This document shows, one piece after another, positions 27,861 through 36,116 of a stretch of DNA of 64,000 nt. This DNA comes from Macrococcus bovicus (GTDB lineage: Bacteria; Bacillota; Bacilli; Staphylococcales; Staphylococcaceae), in assembly GCF_004359575.1 (NCBI RefSeq), contig NZ_SCWF01000010.1, positions 1 through 64,000 of the forward strand. Direction: 5' to 3'. Position numbers and translations under genes: made by a program. The notes under the pieces were generated by a model. That model had not been told where the DNA came from, ran no database searches, and was given only the letters and a program-made list of their open reading frames with translations. Positions within the stretch are counted from its first letter, which is position 1. Each line of letters opens with the position of its first letter.

Positions 27861-28509
27861 CATACCCAATGATGCCATTATAACAATCGCCGGTACAGTC
27901 GGTGTCGGCAAATCTTCGCTGACCAAGGCCCTGGCTGAGAAATTAAATTTCAGAACTTCATTTGAGAAGGTGGACAACAACCCCTACCTCGAAAAATTCT
28001 ATCAGGATTTTGACCGCTGGAGCTTCCATCTGCAGATTTATTTCCTGGCTGAACGTTTCAAGGAGCAGAAACGGATGTTTGAATATGGCGGCGGCTTCAT
28101 TCAGGACCGCTCTATTTATGAAGATGTCGACATCTTTGCGAAGATGCACGAAGAAGGCGGTACCATGACGGCTGAAGACTTCGAAACCTACCTCCAGCTC
28201 TATGAAGCAATGGTCATGACGCCGTACTTTCCACGGCCAGACTGTCTGATATACCTTGAATGCGACTATGATGCAGTGATCCGCCGCATCGCAGAACGGG
28301 GACGTCAGATGGAGATTGAAACGGATGAAGCTTACTGGCGGGCTTTATTTGCTCGTTACGAGAAATGGATTGACGGCTTCAATGCCTGTCCAGTCGTCCG
28401 CATTCACATTGATGAATACGATGTCTTCGGTGATATTGATTCACTGGACCCTGTTATCGACAAGATCGGCAAAGTGATTGCCGCTCACCGCACCTCACAA
28501 CAAAGATAG
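27853..28509 (+). CDS. dck: Deoxynucleoside kinase (deoxyadenosine/deoxycytidine kinase-like)
   Basis: A 218-residue paralogue of the preceding kinase, with Walker A 'GTVGVGKSSLT' near residues 13-23, 'NNPYLEKFYQDFDRWSFH', the DRS motif 'IQDRSIYED' near 83 and lid arginines 'RRIAERGRQME'. It phosphorylates deoxyadenosine and/or deoxycytidine for DNA precursor salvage. Translated with the first kinase (8-base overlap). Heterodimers of the two subunits are known in lactobacilli; whether they form here is open. Confidence 0.87.
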
Positions 28510-28530
28510 ACCGCATATGCGGTCTATTTT
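28507..28530. terminator. Intrinsic terminator between dck and the HAD gene
   Basis: A 20-base perfect palindrome (28507-28526) with half-site TAGACCGCAT, followed by TTTTATTT on the plus strand. It overlaps the dck stop and the 3' end of the convergent HAD gene; the minus-strand tail is less T-rich. Confidence 0.75.
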
Positions 28531-29216
28531 ATTTGGTCTATTTGAATCTCACCGACACTGCCAAGCAGCAAGTCGGCATCGCGCAGATCCTGTCTGTCAC
28601 CGGAGCCGCTTAGAACGCCGATCACTTTCTTGACCTGCCCGTTTCTTCCGAGCATGACGTCCATCTCTGTATCACCGACCATGACGACTTCGGACGCCGT
28701 GACATTCAGTTTACTGACAATCTCATCAATCAATGCTTTCTGTGGTTTCTGGTAGTGGGTATTATCACTTGTTATAACCAGGTCAAAATAAGAGGACAAT
28801 TCAAACTTATCGAGAAATAAATTCATGGATTGCTGATCATCAGCGGAGACTACTGCCATTTTATAGCCCGCTTCTTTTAAACGCTGCAATGTCTCTTTTA
28901 CACCCGGGATGATTTCAATGTCACTGGCTTCATTGTCAGCAGAAAGATGTTCCATCTGATTGAGTGTCCAGTCCGCCATCCGATCTCCTTCAGGTAATAC
29001 GCGCAGACGTTCAACGATGGCTTTCACGCTCTCAGCGCGCAGCACTTTATCCAGCTGATCATCAATCAGGCCAAAAGCATCCTTGATCTCTGACTTCGGT
29101 ACATGAATATTGGAACGTGCTGAAAATTCATTGATCAGATCATCAGCAAGTTTAACCCCGATACTGCCAAGCTCCATGAGTGTCCCATCTTTATCGAAAA
29201 TAATCAGTTCAGTCAT
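28524..29216 (-). CDS. HAD-family phosphatase (phosphoglycolate phosphatase-like)
   Basis: A 230-residue HAD hydrolase with an alpha-helical C1 cap. Motif I is 'FDKDGTLMELG' near residues 7-17, motif II 'AVVSADD' near 121-127, motif III Lys in 'HYQKPQKALI' near 154 and motif IV 'VGDTEMDVMLG' near 178-188. The residue after the first Asp is Lys, a common variant. Substrate unknown, perhaps a small phosphorylated metabolite. It lies 3 bases after ilvE, so it is probably expressed with it; the same neighbours occur in S. aureus. Confidence 0.85.
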   Translation of the reverse strand: MTELIIFDKDGTLMELGSIGVKLADDLINEFSARSNIHVPKSEIKDAFGLIDDQLDKVLRAESVKAIVERLRVLPEGDRMADWTLNQMEHLSADNEASDIEIIPGVKETLQRLKEAGYKMAVVSADDQQSMNLFLDKFELSSYFDLVITSDNTHYQKPQKALIDEIVSKLNVTASEVVMVGDTEMDVMLGRNGQVKKVIGVLSGSGDRQDLRDADLLLGSVGEIQIDQIK

Positions 29217-29219
29217 ATG

Positions 29220-30281
29220 TCACCTCTTGTTAATTTTCAGACACCAGTTAAAGGGGTCTGCTTTTCTGCCTTCCTGAATCGCTGTATATTCATCGTAGAG
29301 ATGCTGCGTCACAGGGCCTGTCGCGCCATTATTGATGACCACTTCCCGGTCCTGATAGCGAATAGAGCCGACCGGTGAAATGACGGCTGCTGTACCCGTA
29401 CCGAAAATTTCAGAGACACTTTCTGCATTCATCACCTCTTCAATCGCGATACGTCTTTCTTCGACTTCATAGCCCAGATAAGCAGCCAGCTGCAGAATGG
29501 ATTTACGTGTGATACCCGGAAGGATACTGCCGTTCAGTTCTGGCGTCACGACTTTCCCGTCCATCACAAAGAAGATGTTCATGCTGCCGACTTCTTCAAT
29601 ATAGCGCTGCTCAACACCGTCCAGCCAGAGAACCTGATGATAGCCGAGTTCTGAGGCACGTGTCTGTGCTGCGAGACTCGCTGCATAGTTACCGGCCACT
29701 TTAGCAAAACCGACTCCCCCACGTACTGCTCGTACATATTCATCTTCTACATAGATACGCGTTGCCATCAGCTGATCATCGCCGTAATAAGCACCGACCG
29801 GCGACAGAATAATCATGAATTGATATTCTGTCGCTGCATGGACACCAAGGTAAGGCTCAGTTGCAATCACAAACGGCCGAATATATAACGATTCGCCCTG
29901 CCCTGCTGGAATCCAGTCCTGTTCAAGACGCACCAGCTGCTGAAGTGCATCCAGCAGAAACGCCACATCTACTTCAGGGATGTTAAGACGAGCATTAGAC
30001 AGATTCATTCGCTTGAAATTCTCCTCCGGTCTGAAGAGAATGATGTCATCACCCTGACGATATGCTTTCATCCCTTCAAAGACTGCCTGTCCGTAATGCA
30101 GGACTTGTGCTGCCGGAGAGATTTCGATGTTCTGATAAGGTTTGATCAGTGCATGGTGCCAGCCTTTCCCCTCTTTATAATCCATCGTGAACATATAATC
30201 TGTAAAGAGCTGACCAAAACCCATCGGTCCCTGTGGTTTCTCTTTCAGTACTTCTCGTTCAATTACTTTAATAGCGCTCAT
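29220..30281 (-). CDS. ilvE: Branched-chain amino acid aminotransferase
   Basis: A 353-residue class IV PLP aminotransferase that interconverts Leu, Ile and Val with their 2-oxo acids. The Schiff-base Lys lies in '[16 protein letters not shown]' near residues 188-203, the PLP-site Glu in '[13 protein letters not shown]' near 228, and phosphate-binding Thr/Ser in '[11 protein letters not shown]'. The start at 30281 is chosen because GGAGG overlaps the earlier ATG at 30287. It lies directly downstream of the methionine-salvage operon, which lacks its own transaminase, so IlvE may also aminate 4-methylthio-2-oxobutyrate (inference). A TATAAT -10 is present at 30318-30313. Confidence 0.94.
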   Translation of the reverse strand: MSAIKVIEREVLKEKPQGPMGFGQLFTDYMFTMDYKEGKGWHHALIKPYQNIEISPAAQVLHYGQAVFEGMKAYRQGDDIILFRPEENFKRMNLSNARLNIPEVDVAFLLDALQQLVRLEQDWIPAGQGESLYIRPFVIATEPYLGVHAATEYQFMIILSPVGAYYGDDQLMATRIYVEDEYVRAVRGGVGFAKVAGNYAASLAAQTRASELGYHQVLWLDGVEQRYIEEVGSMNIFFVMDGKVVTPELNGSILPGITRKSILQLAAYLGYEVEERRIAIEEVMNAESVSEIFGTGTAAVISPVGSIRYQDREVVINNGATGPVTQHLYDEYTAIQEGRKADPFNWCLKINKR

Positions 30282-30333
30282 ATTCATCCTCCAACACTCT
30301 TGTTATGATTCATTATAACTGAAATAAGGATAG

Positions 30334-30366
30334 GAAGAAAAAAAGAGCATTCAAGTGAATGCTCTG
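30334..30366 (-). terminator. Intrinsic terminator after the mtn operon
   Basis: Arms AGAGCATTCA (30345-30354) and TGAATGCTCT (30357-30366) with a 2-base loop and a T-rich tail on the minus strand. It lies 3 bases after the mtnD stop and separates the salvage operon from ilvE. Confidence 0.9.
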
Positions 30367-30369
30367 ATA

Positions 30370-30885
30370 CTACTTCTCATATACAGGCACCCAGCCTGCT
30401 TCATCTACAAATATTCTGACGGCTACTACTTGACGGCTCGTATCAAGGGTAAAGTAGTGTCTGACGTTCGGGGGTACCGAAATAAGATCGCCAGGCGTCA
30501 GGTGTACTTCAAAGAACTGATCTGAGCCTTCAATGACAAATACGCCGTTACCACTCACAATAAAGCGTACTTCATCATCTGTATGATGATGCTCACGCTG
30601 GAAATTCGCCAGCAGCTCATCCAGACCAGGTGTCGCAGAAGATAGACTGATCACGTCGCTTGCCTTGTAACCCCGTCTTGCACTGATATCGTCAATTTCA
30701 GATTTAAAAGTTGCCAGAATCTGTTCTTTTTCTTCATCAGTCAGGGCATAATTTTCTTTAAGATTGTCAGGTAGTTTTGATGTATCCCACTGTTCATAGA
30801 TGACTTCATTCTTCTCAAGATAAGCCCTTACTTCGTCCTGATTCTCAATTTTCTCCTGTGTCTTCTGTAATACTAAATATGCCAT
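30370..30885 (-). CDS. mtnD: Acireductone dioxygenase
   Basis: A 171-residue cupin that oxidises acireductone to 4-methylthio-2-oxobutyrate and formate in methionine salvage (iron form). Metal ligands are visible in 'EHHHTDDEVRF' (His-x-His and Glu, near residues 95-105) and 'VRHYF' (His near 140). 'YEQWD' near the N-terminus is also family typical. The ATG at 30885 follows AGGGGAGAA; the longer open frame overlaps mtnB and is rejected. Last gene of the mtn operon, followed by a terminator. Confidence 0.93.
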   Translation of the reverse strand: MAYLVLQKTQEKIENQDEVRAYLEKNEVIYEQWDTSKLPDNLKENYALTDEEKEQILATFKSEIDDISARRGYKASDVISLSSATPGLDELLANFQREHHHTDDEVRFIVSGNGVFVIEGSDQFFEVHLTPGDLISVPPNVRHYFTLDTSRQVVAVRIFVDEAGWVPVYEK

Positions 30886-30886
30886 G

Positions 30887-31501
30887 TTATTTCTCCCCTT
30901 TAATATAATATTGAGCTGCATTCAGCTGCAGTTGATATTCAAATAAAAACTCAGCCGCTTCAAATAACTTCATTGCTTCTGTACTGGTGCGGCCCCAGAC
31001 ATTGATGCCATGATTACGAATCAGCACTGCGCCGTAATCCGCTGTCAGGTGGGGCACAAGAAATGCGGCAAGATGATTCACATCACTTGGATTATTGATG
31101 ATCGGAATAACCAGTTCGTCTTCCTCCTGCCATAAACCAAATGCCTTGATCAGCTCCTGGTTTCTGAACACAACCTGGCCTTGATCACCATATATTTCAG
31201 AAATGACATTATTACTGACCGTATGGATATGAATAGAAGTCCGTGCCCTTGTTCTTCTGAATATCTCAACATGAAGCACCGTTTCAAGCGAAGGCGTGAG
31301 GTCCGTAAGCGGCACACCCTCTGCAGAAACATGGACAAAACTCCGGTCGTTCGTAATGTATTTATCAACACCACTTGTCGTTACATACAAAGTGCCATCG
31401 TCATTTCTGATGCCGAGATTACCACTTGTCCCGGGAAATAATCCACGGGCTGCCAGCCGTTCTTTAACAATTGTCAGGTTATGCAACGTATCACATGTCA
31501 T
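30887..31501 (-). CDS. mtnB: Methylthioribulose-1-phosphate dehydratase
   Basis: A 204-residue class II aldolase/adducin-family zinc protein. It dehydrates methylthioribulose-1-phosphate to the diketo intermediate. The zinc site is 'SIHIHTVSNN' (two His near residues 94-97) plus a late His in 'VLIRNHGINVWGRT' near 164-177; 'FPGTSGNLGIRNDDG' near the N-terminus binds phosphate. Starts 4 bases inside the mtnX end, so translation is coupled, and ends 1 base before the mtnD start. Confidence 0.93.
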   Translation of the reverse strand: MTCDTLHNLTIVKERLAARGLFPGTSGNLGIRNDDGTLYVTTSGVDKYITNDRSFVHVSAEGVPLTDLTPSLETVLHVEIFRRTRARTSIHIHTVSNNVISEIYGDQGQVVFRNQELIKAFGLWQEEDELVIPIINNPSDVNHLAAFLVPHLTADYGAVLIRNHGINVWGRTSTEAMKLFEAAEFLFEYQLQLNAAQYYIKGEK

Positions 31502-32145
31502 CTGACCACCTCCTCTAGTTGCTCAGCTATATCATAAAAGGTCTGGAACGGAAGATGCGAAATACCTTCTGTCTCTGCGTAAACGGTCAGTTTATCAGTG
31601 GTAAAGAGGATATCCGCTACTTCAGCCAGACGGATATCAGTCACGCTGTCACCGATAGCAATGACCTGGTGATTGCCGAGTGTTCTGACGATTGAAGGTT
31701 TACAAGTGCCGCACTCACCTGAGGCACATAGATCATCGCAAGGATACCGCCATTCCACCTGCATCTTCTCCCCGCTGAAGTCCACGTGATTGGCATAGAC
31801 ATCTTTAATACCAGTGAAGCCGTTTAATATAGGATCAATAAAGAAATGCATGCCGCCACTGATGATATAAAACGGTATATTCATCTCCTGCGCCTTATCC
31901 AGCAGAGTCTGAAAGCCAGGTCTGATACTCACTTCCTTGCAGACGAACTCAACAATGGCCTGACGTTCACGGCTGTCCAGCAGATTGAAAAGGCTGGTGA
32001 CCCCTTCCTTCACGGAAAGCGTTCTATCGAGAATCTGAGTTAAAATCGCCTGACTGCCTGCCGGCGCAAAACGCTGCATAATCGCGACAATGGTATCGCT
32101 TGACGTTACCGTGCCATCAAAATCGCAAGCTATAATGAACCCCAT
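31498..32145 (-). CDS. mtnX: HK-MTPenyl-1-phosphate phosphatase
   Basis: A 215-residue HAD phosphatase of the MtnX type. Motif I is 'DFDGTVTSSDT' near residues 8-18, motif II 'ISGGMHFFI' near 99-107, and motif IV 'AIGDSVTDIRLAE' near 165-177. A Cys-rich insertion 'CASGECGTCK' near 140-149 is seen in MtnX/SerB-like relatives. It dephosphorylates 2-hydroxy-3-keto-5-methylthiopentenyl-1-phosphate after MtnW. Its start overlaps the mtnW end by 16 bases. Confidence 0.93.
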   Translation of the reverse strand: MGFIIACDFDGTVTSSDTIVAIMQRFAPAGSQAILTQILDRTLSVKEGVTSLFNLLDSRERQAIVEFVCKEVSIRPGFQTLLDKAQEMNIPFYIISGGMHFFIDPILNGFTGIKDVYANHVDFSGEKMQVEWRYPCDDLCASGECGTCKPSIVRTLGNHQVIAIGDSVTDIRLAEVADILFTTDKLTVYAETEGISHLPFQTFYDIAEQLEEVVR

Positions 32146-33293
32146 TGTATCACCGCCTTTTCGTATGCCGGACCCGCCGCCTTGCCTTCATATAATTCAA
32201 TGGCCTCCAGAAACGCCCGTCCGCCGGCAGCAGCACCGTCCGGATGCCCATGGACACCGCCTCCAGCATTGATGACAATATCAGAGCCGAAGTCATCGAT
32301 CAGACGACTGACCAGCCCCGGATGAATACCCGCGGACGGCACCGGAAAGGCGCGCGGTACAGGTGCTGCTGAACGGGCAGCGCGAACAATTTGTTCTGCT
32401 TCTTGCTGGTCAAGCGGGACAGAACCATAGGGTGCCGGGAATAAGATCAGATCTGCTCCCGCCAACCGTGCTAGCTTACTGATAAGAAGCGGGTAGCTGA
32501 TACCATGGCTGTCACTGCCGGCAATCGCACCGGCAAAAGCAGGATGAGCGAGAATCGGCAGTCCGGTGTCTAGTTCCCTGATTCCTTTCAGAACGTCCAG
32601 TCCATAAGCATGAACGTTAAAAAGGATCGCCGTCGCCCCCAGCTCTTTGGCACGGACTGCTTTATCCTTGAGCTCAAAGACAGGCCCCGACAGATTGACG
32701 GCGTAGAGGACTTTATGCCCCGTCTCGTCTTCCACTTCCTTCAATACGGCTGCTGCAGCGCTGATACGCTCTTCAAAAGGCAGTTCAGGTACATCATAGA
32801 GAATCTCATCATCTTTAATAATGTCTACGCCCCCGAGTGCCTGAGCACGAAGCTGTGCTTTGAAAAATTCCACATCCCGGCCGATGATCCCTTTAAATAT
32901 GCTCATAACTAGCGGCCTGGACTCAATTCCGAGGTGACGTCTTATTCCTTCAATACCGAAAGCAGGCCCCGGAAAATGACTGACATAGTCGCCAAAATCA
33001 ATATCAATGAGTTTAACCGCACCGTCCAGTGATAACTTGCCGAATACTGTCGTCAAAATAGAAGAAAAGTCCGGTGTCACATTTTTAACCGGATAGGCGA
33101 TCTTGATGGCTAGACCATCTGACTGCTGTTCGGCGTGTACAACCCGGCCCTTGTAGGCCGCAAGGTGCTCTTGATCAAGTGTGGTCAGCTCGGTCCAGCT
33201 GCCGACCGTCAGACCGACAGCCAGCTTTTCAGCAAATGGCTCAGCAGCCGCCACTTTCCCTGTGAAAAAATAACTAGCTGTGATTTCAGACAT
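32130..33293 (-). CDS. mtnW: 2,3-diketo-5-methylthiopentyl-1-phosphate enolase (RuBisCO-like protein)
   Basis: A 387-residue form IV RuBisCO-like protein. The magnesium-site motif 'GGVDIIKDDEIL' (carbamylated Lys, Asp, Glu) is near residues 154-165; 'FNVHAYG' and 'HPAFAGA' lie in the barrel, and 'NAGGGVHGHPDG' near 352-363 is a phosphate loop. It enolises the diketo phosphate; it does not fix carbon dioxide. A strong AAGGAGG precedes the ATG. The 8-base overlap with the permease remnant upstream shows that a transporter gene once preceded it. Confidence 0.94.
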   Translation of the reverse strand: MSEITASYFFTGKVAAAEPFAEKLAVGLTVGSWTELTTLDQEHLAAYKGRVVHAEQQSDGLAIKIAYPVKNVTPDFSSILTTVFGKLSLDGAVKLIDIDFGDYVSHFPGPAFGIEGIRRHLGIESRPLVMSIFKGIIGRDVEFFKAQLRAQALGGVDIIKDDEILYDVPELPFEERISAAAAVLKEVEDETGHKVLYAVNLSGPVFELKDKAVRAKELGATAILFNVHAYGLDVLKGIRELDTGLPILAHPAFAGAIAGSDSHGISYPLLISKLARLAGADLILFPAPYGSVPLDQQEAEQIVRAARSAAPVPRAFPVPSAGIHPGLVSRLIDDFGSDIVINAGGGVHGHPDGAAAGGRAFLEAIELYEGKAAGPAYEKAVIQWGSL

Positions 33294-33450
33294 GATGACG
33301 ACCTCCTTTTGTAAATGGCTGATAATTTAAAATGAGTGCTATGGCAAGTACACATCCTTTTACAATGTTCAGGGGGTAATAAGGGACTGACAGCATGACC
33401 AGTCCGTTTTCCAGTACGGCGATTAGAAGCGCGCCGAGAATAGTCCCTAA
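33286..33450 (-). pseudogene. C-terminal remnant of a RbsC-type sugar ABC permease
   Basis: On the minus strand this frame reads 'LGTILGALLIAVLENGLVML', then 'SVPYYPLNIVKGCVLAIALI' and 'LNYQPFTKGGRHHV', ending in TGA inside mtnW. This is the signature end of ribose/AI-2-type permeases (RbsC, LsrC/D: G-T-x-x-G-A-x-I-x-x-x-x-N-G-L and I-V-K-G). No start precedes it; the frame joins, out of phase, the truncated lipoprotein sequence. It is therefore the tail left by a deletion. The stop overlapping mtnW by 8 bases is how an intact permease gene would end. Confidence 0.75.
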
Positions 33451-33536
33451 TTTGCGCTTGCTGCTGTTTGCTCCTGCTCACCGCAGCCAGCCAGCAGTAT
33501 ACCTGCAGCCATTAATAGCCCGAATGTTCGTTTCAT
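33447..33536 (-). pseudogene. N-terminal remnant of a sugar ABC substrate-binding lipoprotein
   Basis: An ATG at 33536, overlapping the mtnA stop in an ATGA junction, encodes 'MKRTFGLLMAAGILLAGCGE' followed by 'QEQTAASAN' and a TAG. It is a complete lipoprotein signal (lipobox 'LAGC', Cys at residue 18) with almost no mature protein. Sugar-type periplasmic-binding lipoproteins start just this way. The reading breaks exactly where permease sequence begins in another frame. So the body of the lipoprotein, most of the permease and any ATPase gene between them were lost. Confidence 0.75.
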
Positions 33537-34549
33537 TGTTTTTCCCCTTTGCTGAATAAGTTCTGAATTGCTTCGTAAGTGGGTTCGATTGCACCCTGTT
33601 CTGTGACGATGGCTGTAATCAGTGCGGCCGGCGTGATATCAAATGCCGGATTATAGACGGCACCTTCGATTGTCACCGCTTGATCACGGAGATGAGTCAC
33701 TTCAGTGGCATGCCGCTCTTCTATCGGAATAGCACCGCCGTCTTCTATGCTCAAGTCGAACGTCGGTGTAGGCGCCGCCACATAAAAGGGAACGTTGAAA
33801 TAATGGGCGGTTATCGCCAGAGGCAGTGTGCCAATTTTATTGACCACATCCCCGTTCGCTGCCACTCTGTCACAGCCTACAAATACCGCCGTGATTTTCC
33901 CTTGCTGCATTAATGTTGCAGCTGTTGAATCCGTGATAATGGTTACATCAATGCCCGCCTGTGACAGTTCGTAGGCTGTCAGTGCCCCTTGCAGCCTCGG
34001 CCTGGTTTCTCCGCTGTACACTTTAAACTGTGTCCCTTCTTCATGTGCCAGGTAGAAGGGGGCAGTCGCTGTGCCGTAATCACTAGTAGCGAGCCGGCCA
34101 GGATTGCAGTGAATCAGAAAAGCCGATGAGTCCGTCACCAATCGCTTAAGATGCTGACCAATCGCTAAGTTGATGGCCTGGTCTTCCTGAAAGATTTGAG
34201 CGGCTTCCTCTTCCAGTGCCTGAATAGTCTCAGCGGGATTCTCCGTGATAACCGCATGAACCCGTCTCAGTGCCCAGTGCAGATTAACAGCTGTCGGGCG
34301 TGTATGCTGCAGCCTTTCAATCACACGCATCATGTGTTCTCTGAAAGAACCGCGCTGATATTCACGTGCACCTACCGCCACGCCGTAAGCAGCCGTTATC
34401 CCGATAGCAGGTGCTCCTCTGACCACCATATCTTCAATAGCCCGCGCAATCTTTTCATGTTCTGTATAAGTTCTATAGACTGTCTGATGAGGGAGCGCCG
34501 TCTGATCCAGCAGTGTCAGCTGGCCTTCTTTGTAAGAGATAGCTTTCAT
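33533..34549 (-). CDS. mtnA: S-methyl-5-thioribose-1-phosphate isomerase
   Basis: A 338-residue eIF2B-alpha-like sugar-phosphate isomerase converting methylthioribose-1-phosphate to methylthioribulose-1-phosphate. Conserved parts are 'MVVRGAPAIGITAAYGVA' near residues 42-59, 'LIHCNPGRLATSDYGTATAP' near 143-162 (active-site Cys), 'VGCDRVAANGDVVNKIGT' near 231-248 (active-site Asp) and 'PFYVAAPTPTFD'. Length is normal. Start overlaps the mtnK stop by 4 bases; its own stop overlaps the transporter remnant start. Confidence 0.95.
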   Translation of the reverse strand: MKAISYKEGQLTLLDQTALPHQTVYRTYTEHEKIARAIEDMVVRGAPAIGITAAYGVAVGAREYQRGSFREHMMRVIERLQHTRPTAVNLHWALRRVHAVITENPAETIQALEEEAAQIFQEDQAINLAIGQHLKRLVTDSSAFLIHCNPGRLATSDYGTATAPFYLAHEEGTQFKVYSGETRPRLQGALTAYELSQAGIDVTIITDSTAATLMQQGKITAVFVGCDRVAANGDVVNKIGTLPLAITAHYFNVPFYVAAPTPTFDLSIEDGGAIPIEERHATEVTHLRDQAVTIEGAVYNPAFDITPAALITAIVTEQGAIEPTYEAIQNLFSKGEKQ

Positions 34550-35739
34550 GCGACTGACTCCTTACTGCTGTCAAGCAGTGTGAATAATGATGAGTAAGCT
34601 CTGACCTGTTCAGGATACTTGATTAAAAAGACGGCGAACCGTAACAGCTGTGTCTCCGCTCTCGTACGGTCATCTTCTAAGCTCGTAATATCGGAGACTT
34701 TGGCAATCCACACAATACGGCGGATAATTTCCAGTCCTGCGACAATATAGGCATCTTTCTCAATCTCATTGATGAATCCTGCAATAATAGAGGCGTCACG
34801 CAAGGCGACATCTATTGTTTCCCGCTGGAGAATACTGAGCGCCTGAGAGCGGAATGTCCTTAGCACCTCATCAAGTGTCCGCTCTATCCAGAGGGCCTGT
34901 TCAACTCGCCCTGATGAGGAGGCATGGGTATGTGCAAAGAACAGATGGGCGATAATATTGCCGAGGTCATAGCCTGCCGGACCGAAGAAGCCGAATTCAG
35001 GATCAATGACTTTAAGGCCAGACTTGTTGATAAAAATTGATCCTGAATGCAGGTCACCATGAATCAGACTCTCTGCTTTGTTCAGAAATTTCAGCTTCGC
35101 CTGTGCAACAGCAGCCTTAAGAGCAGAATCCTGATAGACGATGCGGTCCACCACTGCTGCTAAGTCTTCGCTCAGCTCATTACGGTTGAAGTTATTGTAG
35201 AAAGGTTCTGTATAGACCAAGTCTTCAGTAATCTCACAGAGTTCCGGGTTGATCATCTCTTTCTGCAGTGCTTTTTTCTCTTTAGCCGGCATGATAAAAT
35301 CCGAAGTCCGGATCAAAGTTTCTGCTAAGTAGCGGCCTAACTCCTCACCTAGAAACGGGAAGAGCTGTCCGTCCTGCAGAGCTGTCCGTAATATCGTATA
35401 ATCCTTCAAATCCTCCATGATGACACATTTCATCACTGGATCAATCAGAATAATGTCAGGCACAAGGTCCGGGACGTAACGGCTATGTGCCTGAATCAGA
35501 TGTCCTTCTCTGATTGTACGGTCCGTCGACAGCACAAACTCATCGGAGATACGGGCCGTGTGACCGGAATGCTTGACGATGACAGAGCGTTCTCCATCAG
35601 AAACTCTGAAGACATAATTCAGGTTGCCATCACCGATTTCTGTCACAGTCAGGTCATCTGTTTCAAACAAGGTCGTCTTGTATTTGATATAAGCGCTGAC
35701 TGCTTGTTCATCCATTAAGAAATACTCATCAAAATTCAT
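34546..35739 (-). CDS. mtnK: Methylthioribose kinase
   Basis: A 397-residue kinase with a protein-kinase-like fold. The N-lobe has 'EIGDGNLNYVFRV' (glycine-rich loop, near residues 35-47) and 'VIVKHSG' with the ATP Lys near 58. The catalytic loop is 'LIHGDLHSGSIFIN' near 229-242, and the metal-binding segment is 'VIDPEFGFFGPAGYDLGN' near 247-264. It phosphorylates methylthioribose, the by-product of polyamine and autoinducer-2 chemistry. The ATG at 35739 follows GGGGG; a longer frame starting at 35763 is rejected. First gene behind the S-box. Confidence 0.94.
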   Translation of the reverse strand: MNFDEYFLMDEQAVSAYIKYKTTLFETDDLTVTEIGDGNLNYVFRVSDGERSVIVKHSGHTARISDEFVLSTDRTIREGHLIQAHSRYVPDLVPDIILIDPVMKCVIMEDLKDYTILRTALQDGQLFPFLGEELGRYLAETLIRTSDFIMPAKEKKALQKEMINPELCEITEDLVYTEPFYNNFNRNELSEDLAAVVDRIVYQDSALKAAVAQAKLKFLNKAESLIHGDLHSGSIFINKSGLKVIDPEFGFFGPAGYDLGNIIAHLFFAHTHASSSGRVEQALWIERTLDEVLRTFRSQALSILQRETIDVALRDASIIAGFINEIEKDAYIVAGLEIIRRIVWIAKVSDITSLEDDRTRAETQLLRFAVFLIKYPEQVRAYSSLFTLLDSSKESVA

Positions 35740-35767
35740 AGTTTCCCCCTTGTTCATCATCAAGAAG

Positions 35768-35805
35768 CAAAAAAAGACGTTTTTCCTGTCTACAGGAAAA
35801 ACGTC
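35768..35805 (-). terminator. Riboswitch expression-platform terminator
   Basis: Arms GACGTTTTTCCTGT (35776-35789) and ACAGGAAAAACGTC (35792-35805) with a T7 tail on the minus strand. Placed between the S-box aptamer and mtnK, it is the OFF-state terminator of the riboswitch. Confidence 0.92.
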
Positions 35806-35821
35806 GCCATCAGTATCTCTA

Positions 35822-35921
35822 CTTATCTCTCAGTACGGGTGTACTGTAGGAATTGGCACCTTTTCCAGTGGACAGGTTGCTGGACGTCATCGGGCCTAAT
35901 CCCTCAGTCACTCTTGATAAG
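35822..35921 (-). ncRNA. SAM-I (S-box) riboswitch
   Basis: On the minus strand the element begins CTTATCAAGAG and ends AGATAAG, forming P1. Between them are GGGATTAGGCCCGATGA (kink-turn and SAM-binding side), CCAGCAACC, and GGTGCCAATTCC, all in S-box order. SAM binding should stabilise P1 and allow the downstream terminator to form, so the mtn operon is expressed when SAM/methionine is low. The 377-base gap between mtnK and the first amidohydrolase gene is filled by this element, its terminator and two divergent promoters. Confidence 0.95.
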
Positions 35922-35947
35922 AACTATTTAATTTTTGGTTAATATGA

Positions 35948-35976
35948 ATATTAAAGGACTGCTTGTTTAATGTCAA
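35948..35976 (-). promoter_or_regulatory. Sigma-A promoter of the mtn operon
   Basis: TTGACA (35976-35971), 17 bases, TAATAT (35953-35948) on the minus strand. This is a consensus -35 with a good -10, placed about 30 bases before the S-box, as expected for a riboswitch-controlled transcript. Confidence 0.88.
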
Positions 35977-36063
35977 CACTATTTTCAGAAATTTCTGGCC
36001 GCTATCTTGTCTCTCATGCATGCACTTTTTCTCAGACGATTCTGATGATTTAAAATACAGTTG

Positions 36064-36092
36064 TTTTATTCTGCGAACAGGTTTGCTAGAAT
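36064..36092 (+). promoter_or_regulatory. Promoter of the amidohydrolase cluster
   Basis: TTTTAT (36064-36069), 17 bases, TAGAAT (36087-36092), preceded by TG at 36084-36085 (extended -10). It lies 24 bases before the first amidohydrolase start. The -35 is weak, so confidence is moderate. Confidence 0.5.
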
Positions 36093-36116
36093 TTAAAGAA
36101 AACGGGGGGCTGAAAT

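Noticed and set aside
33209-33481. 90-codon minus-strand frame across the mtnA-mtnW gap
   Set aside because: It is out of phase with both the lipoprotein signal and the permease tail, has no ribosome binding site and reads as low-quality basic sequence. The two remnant frames explain the region better.
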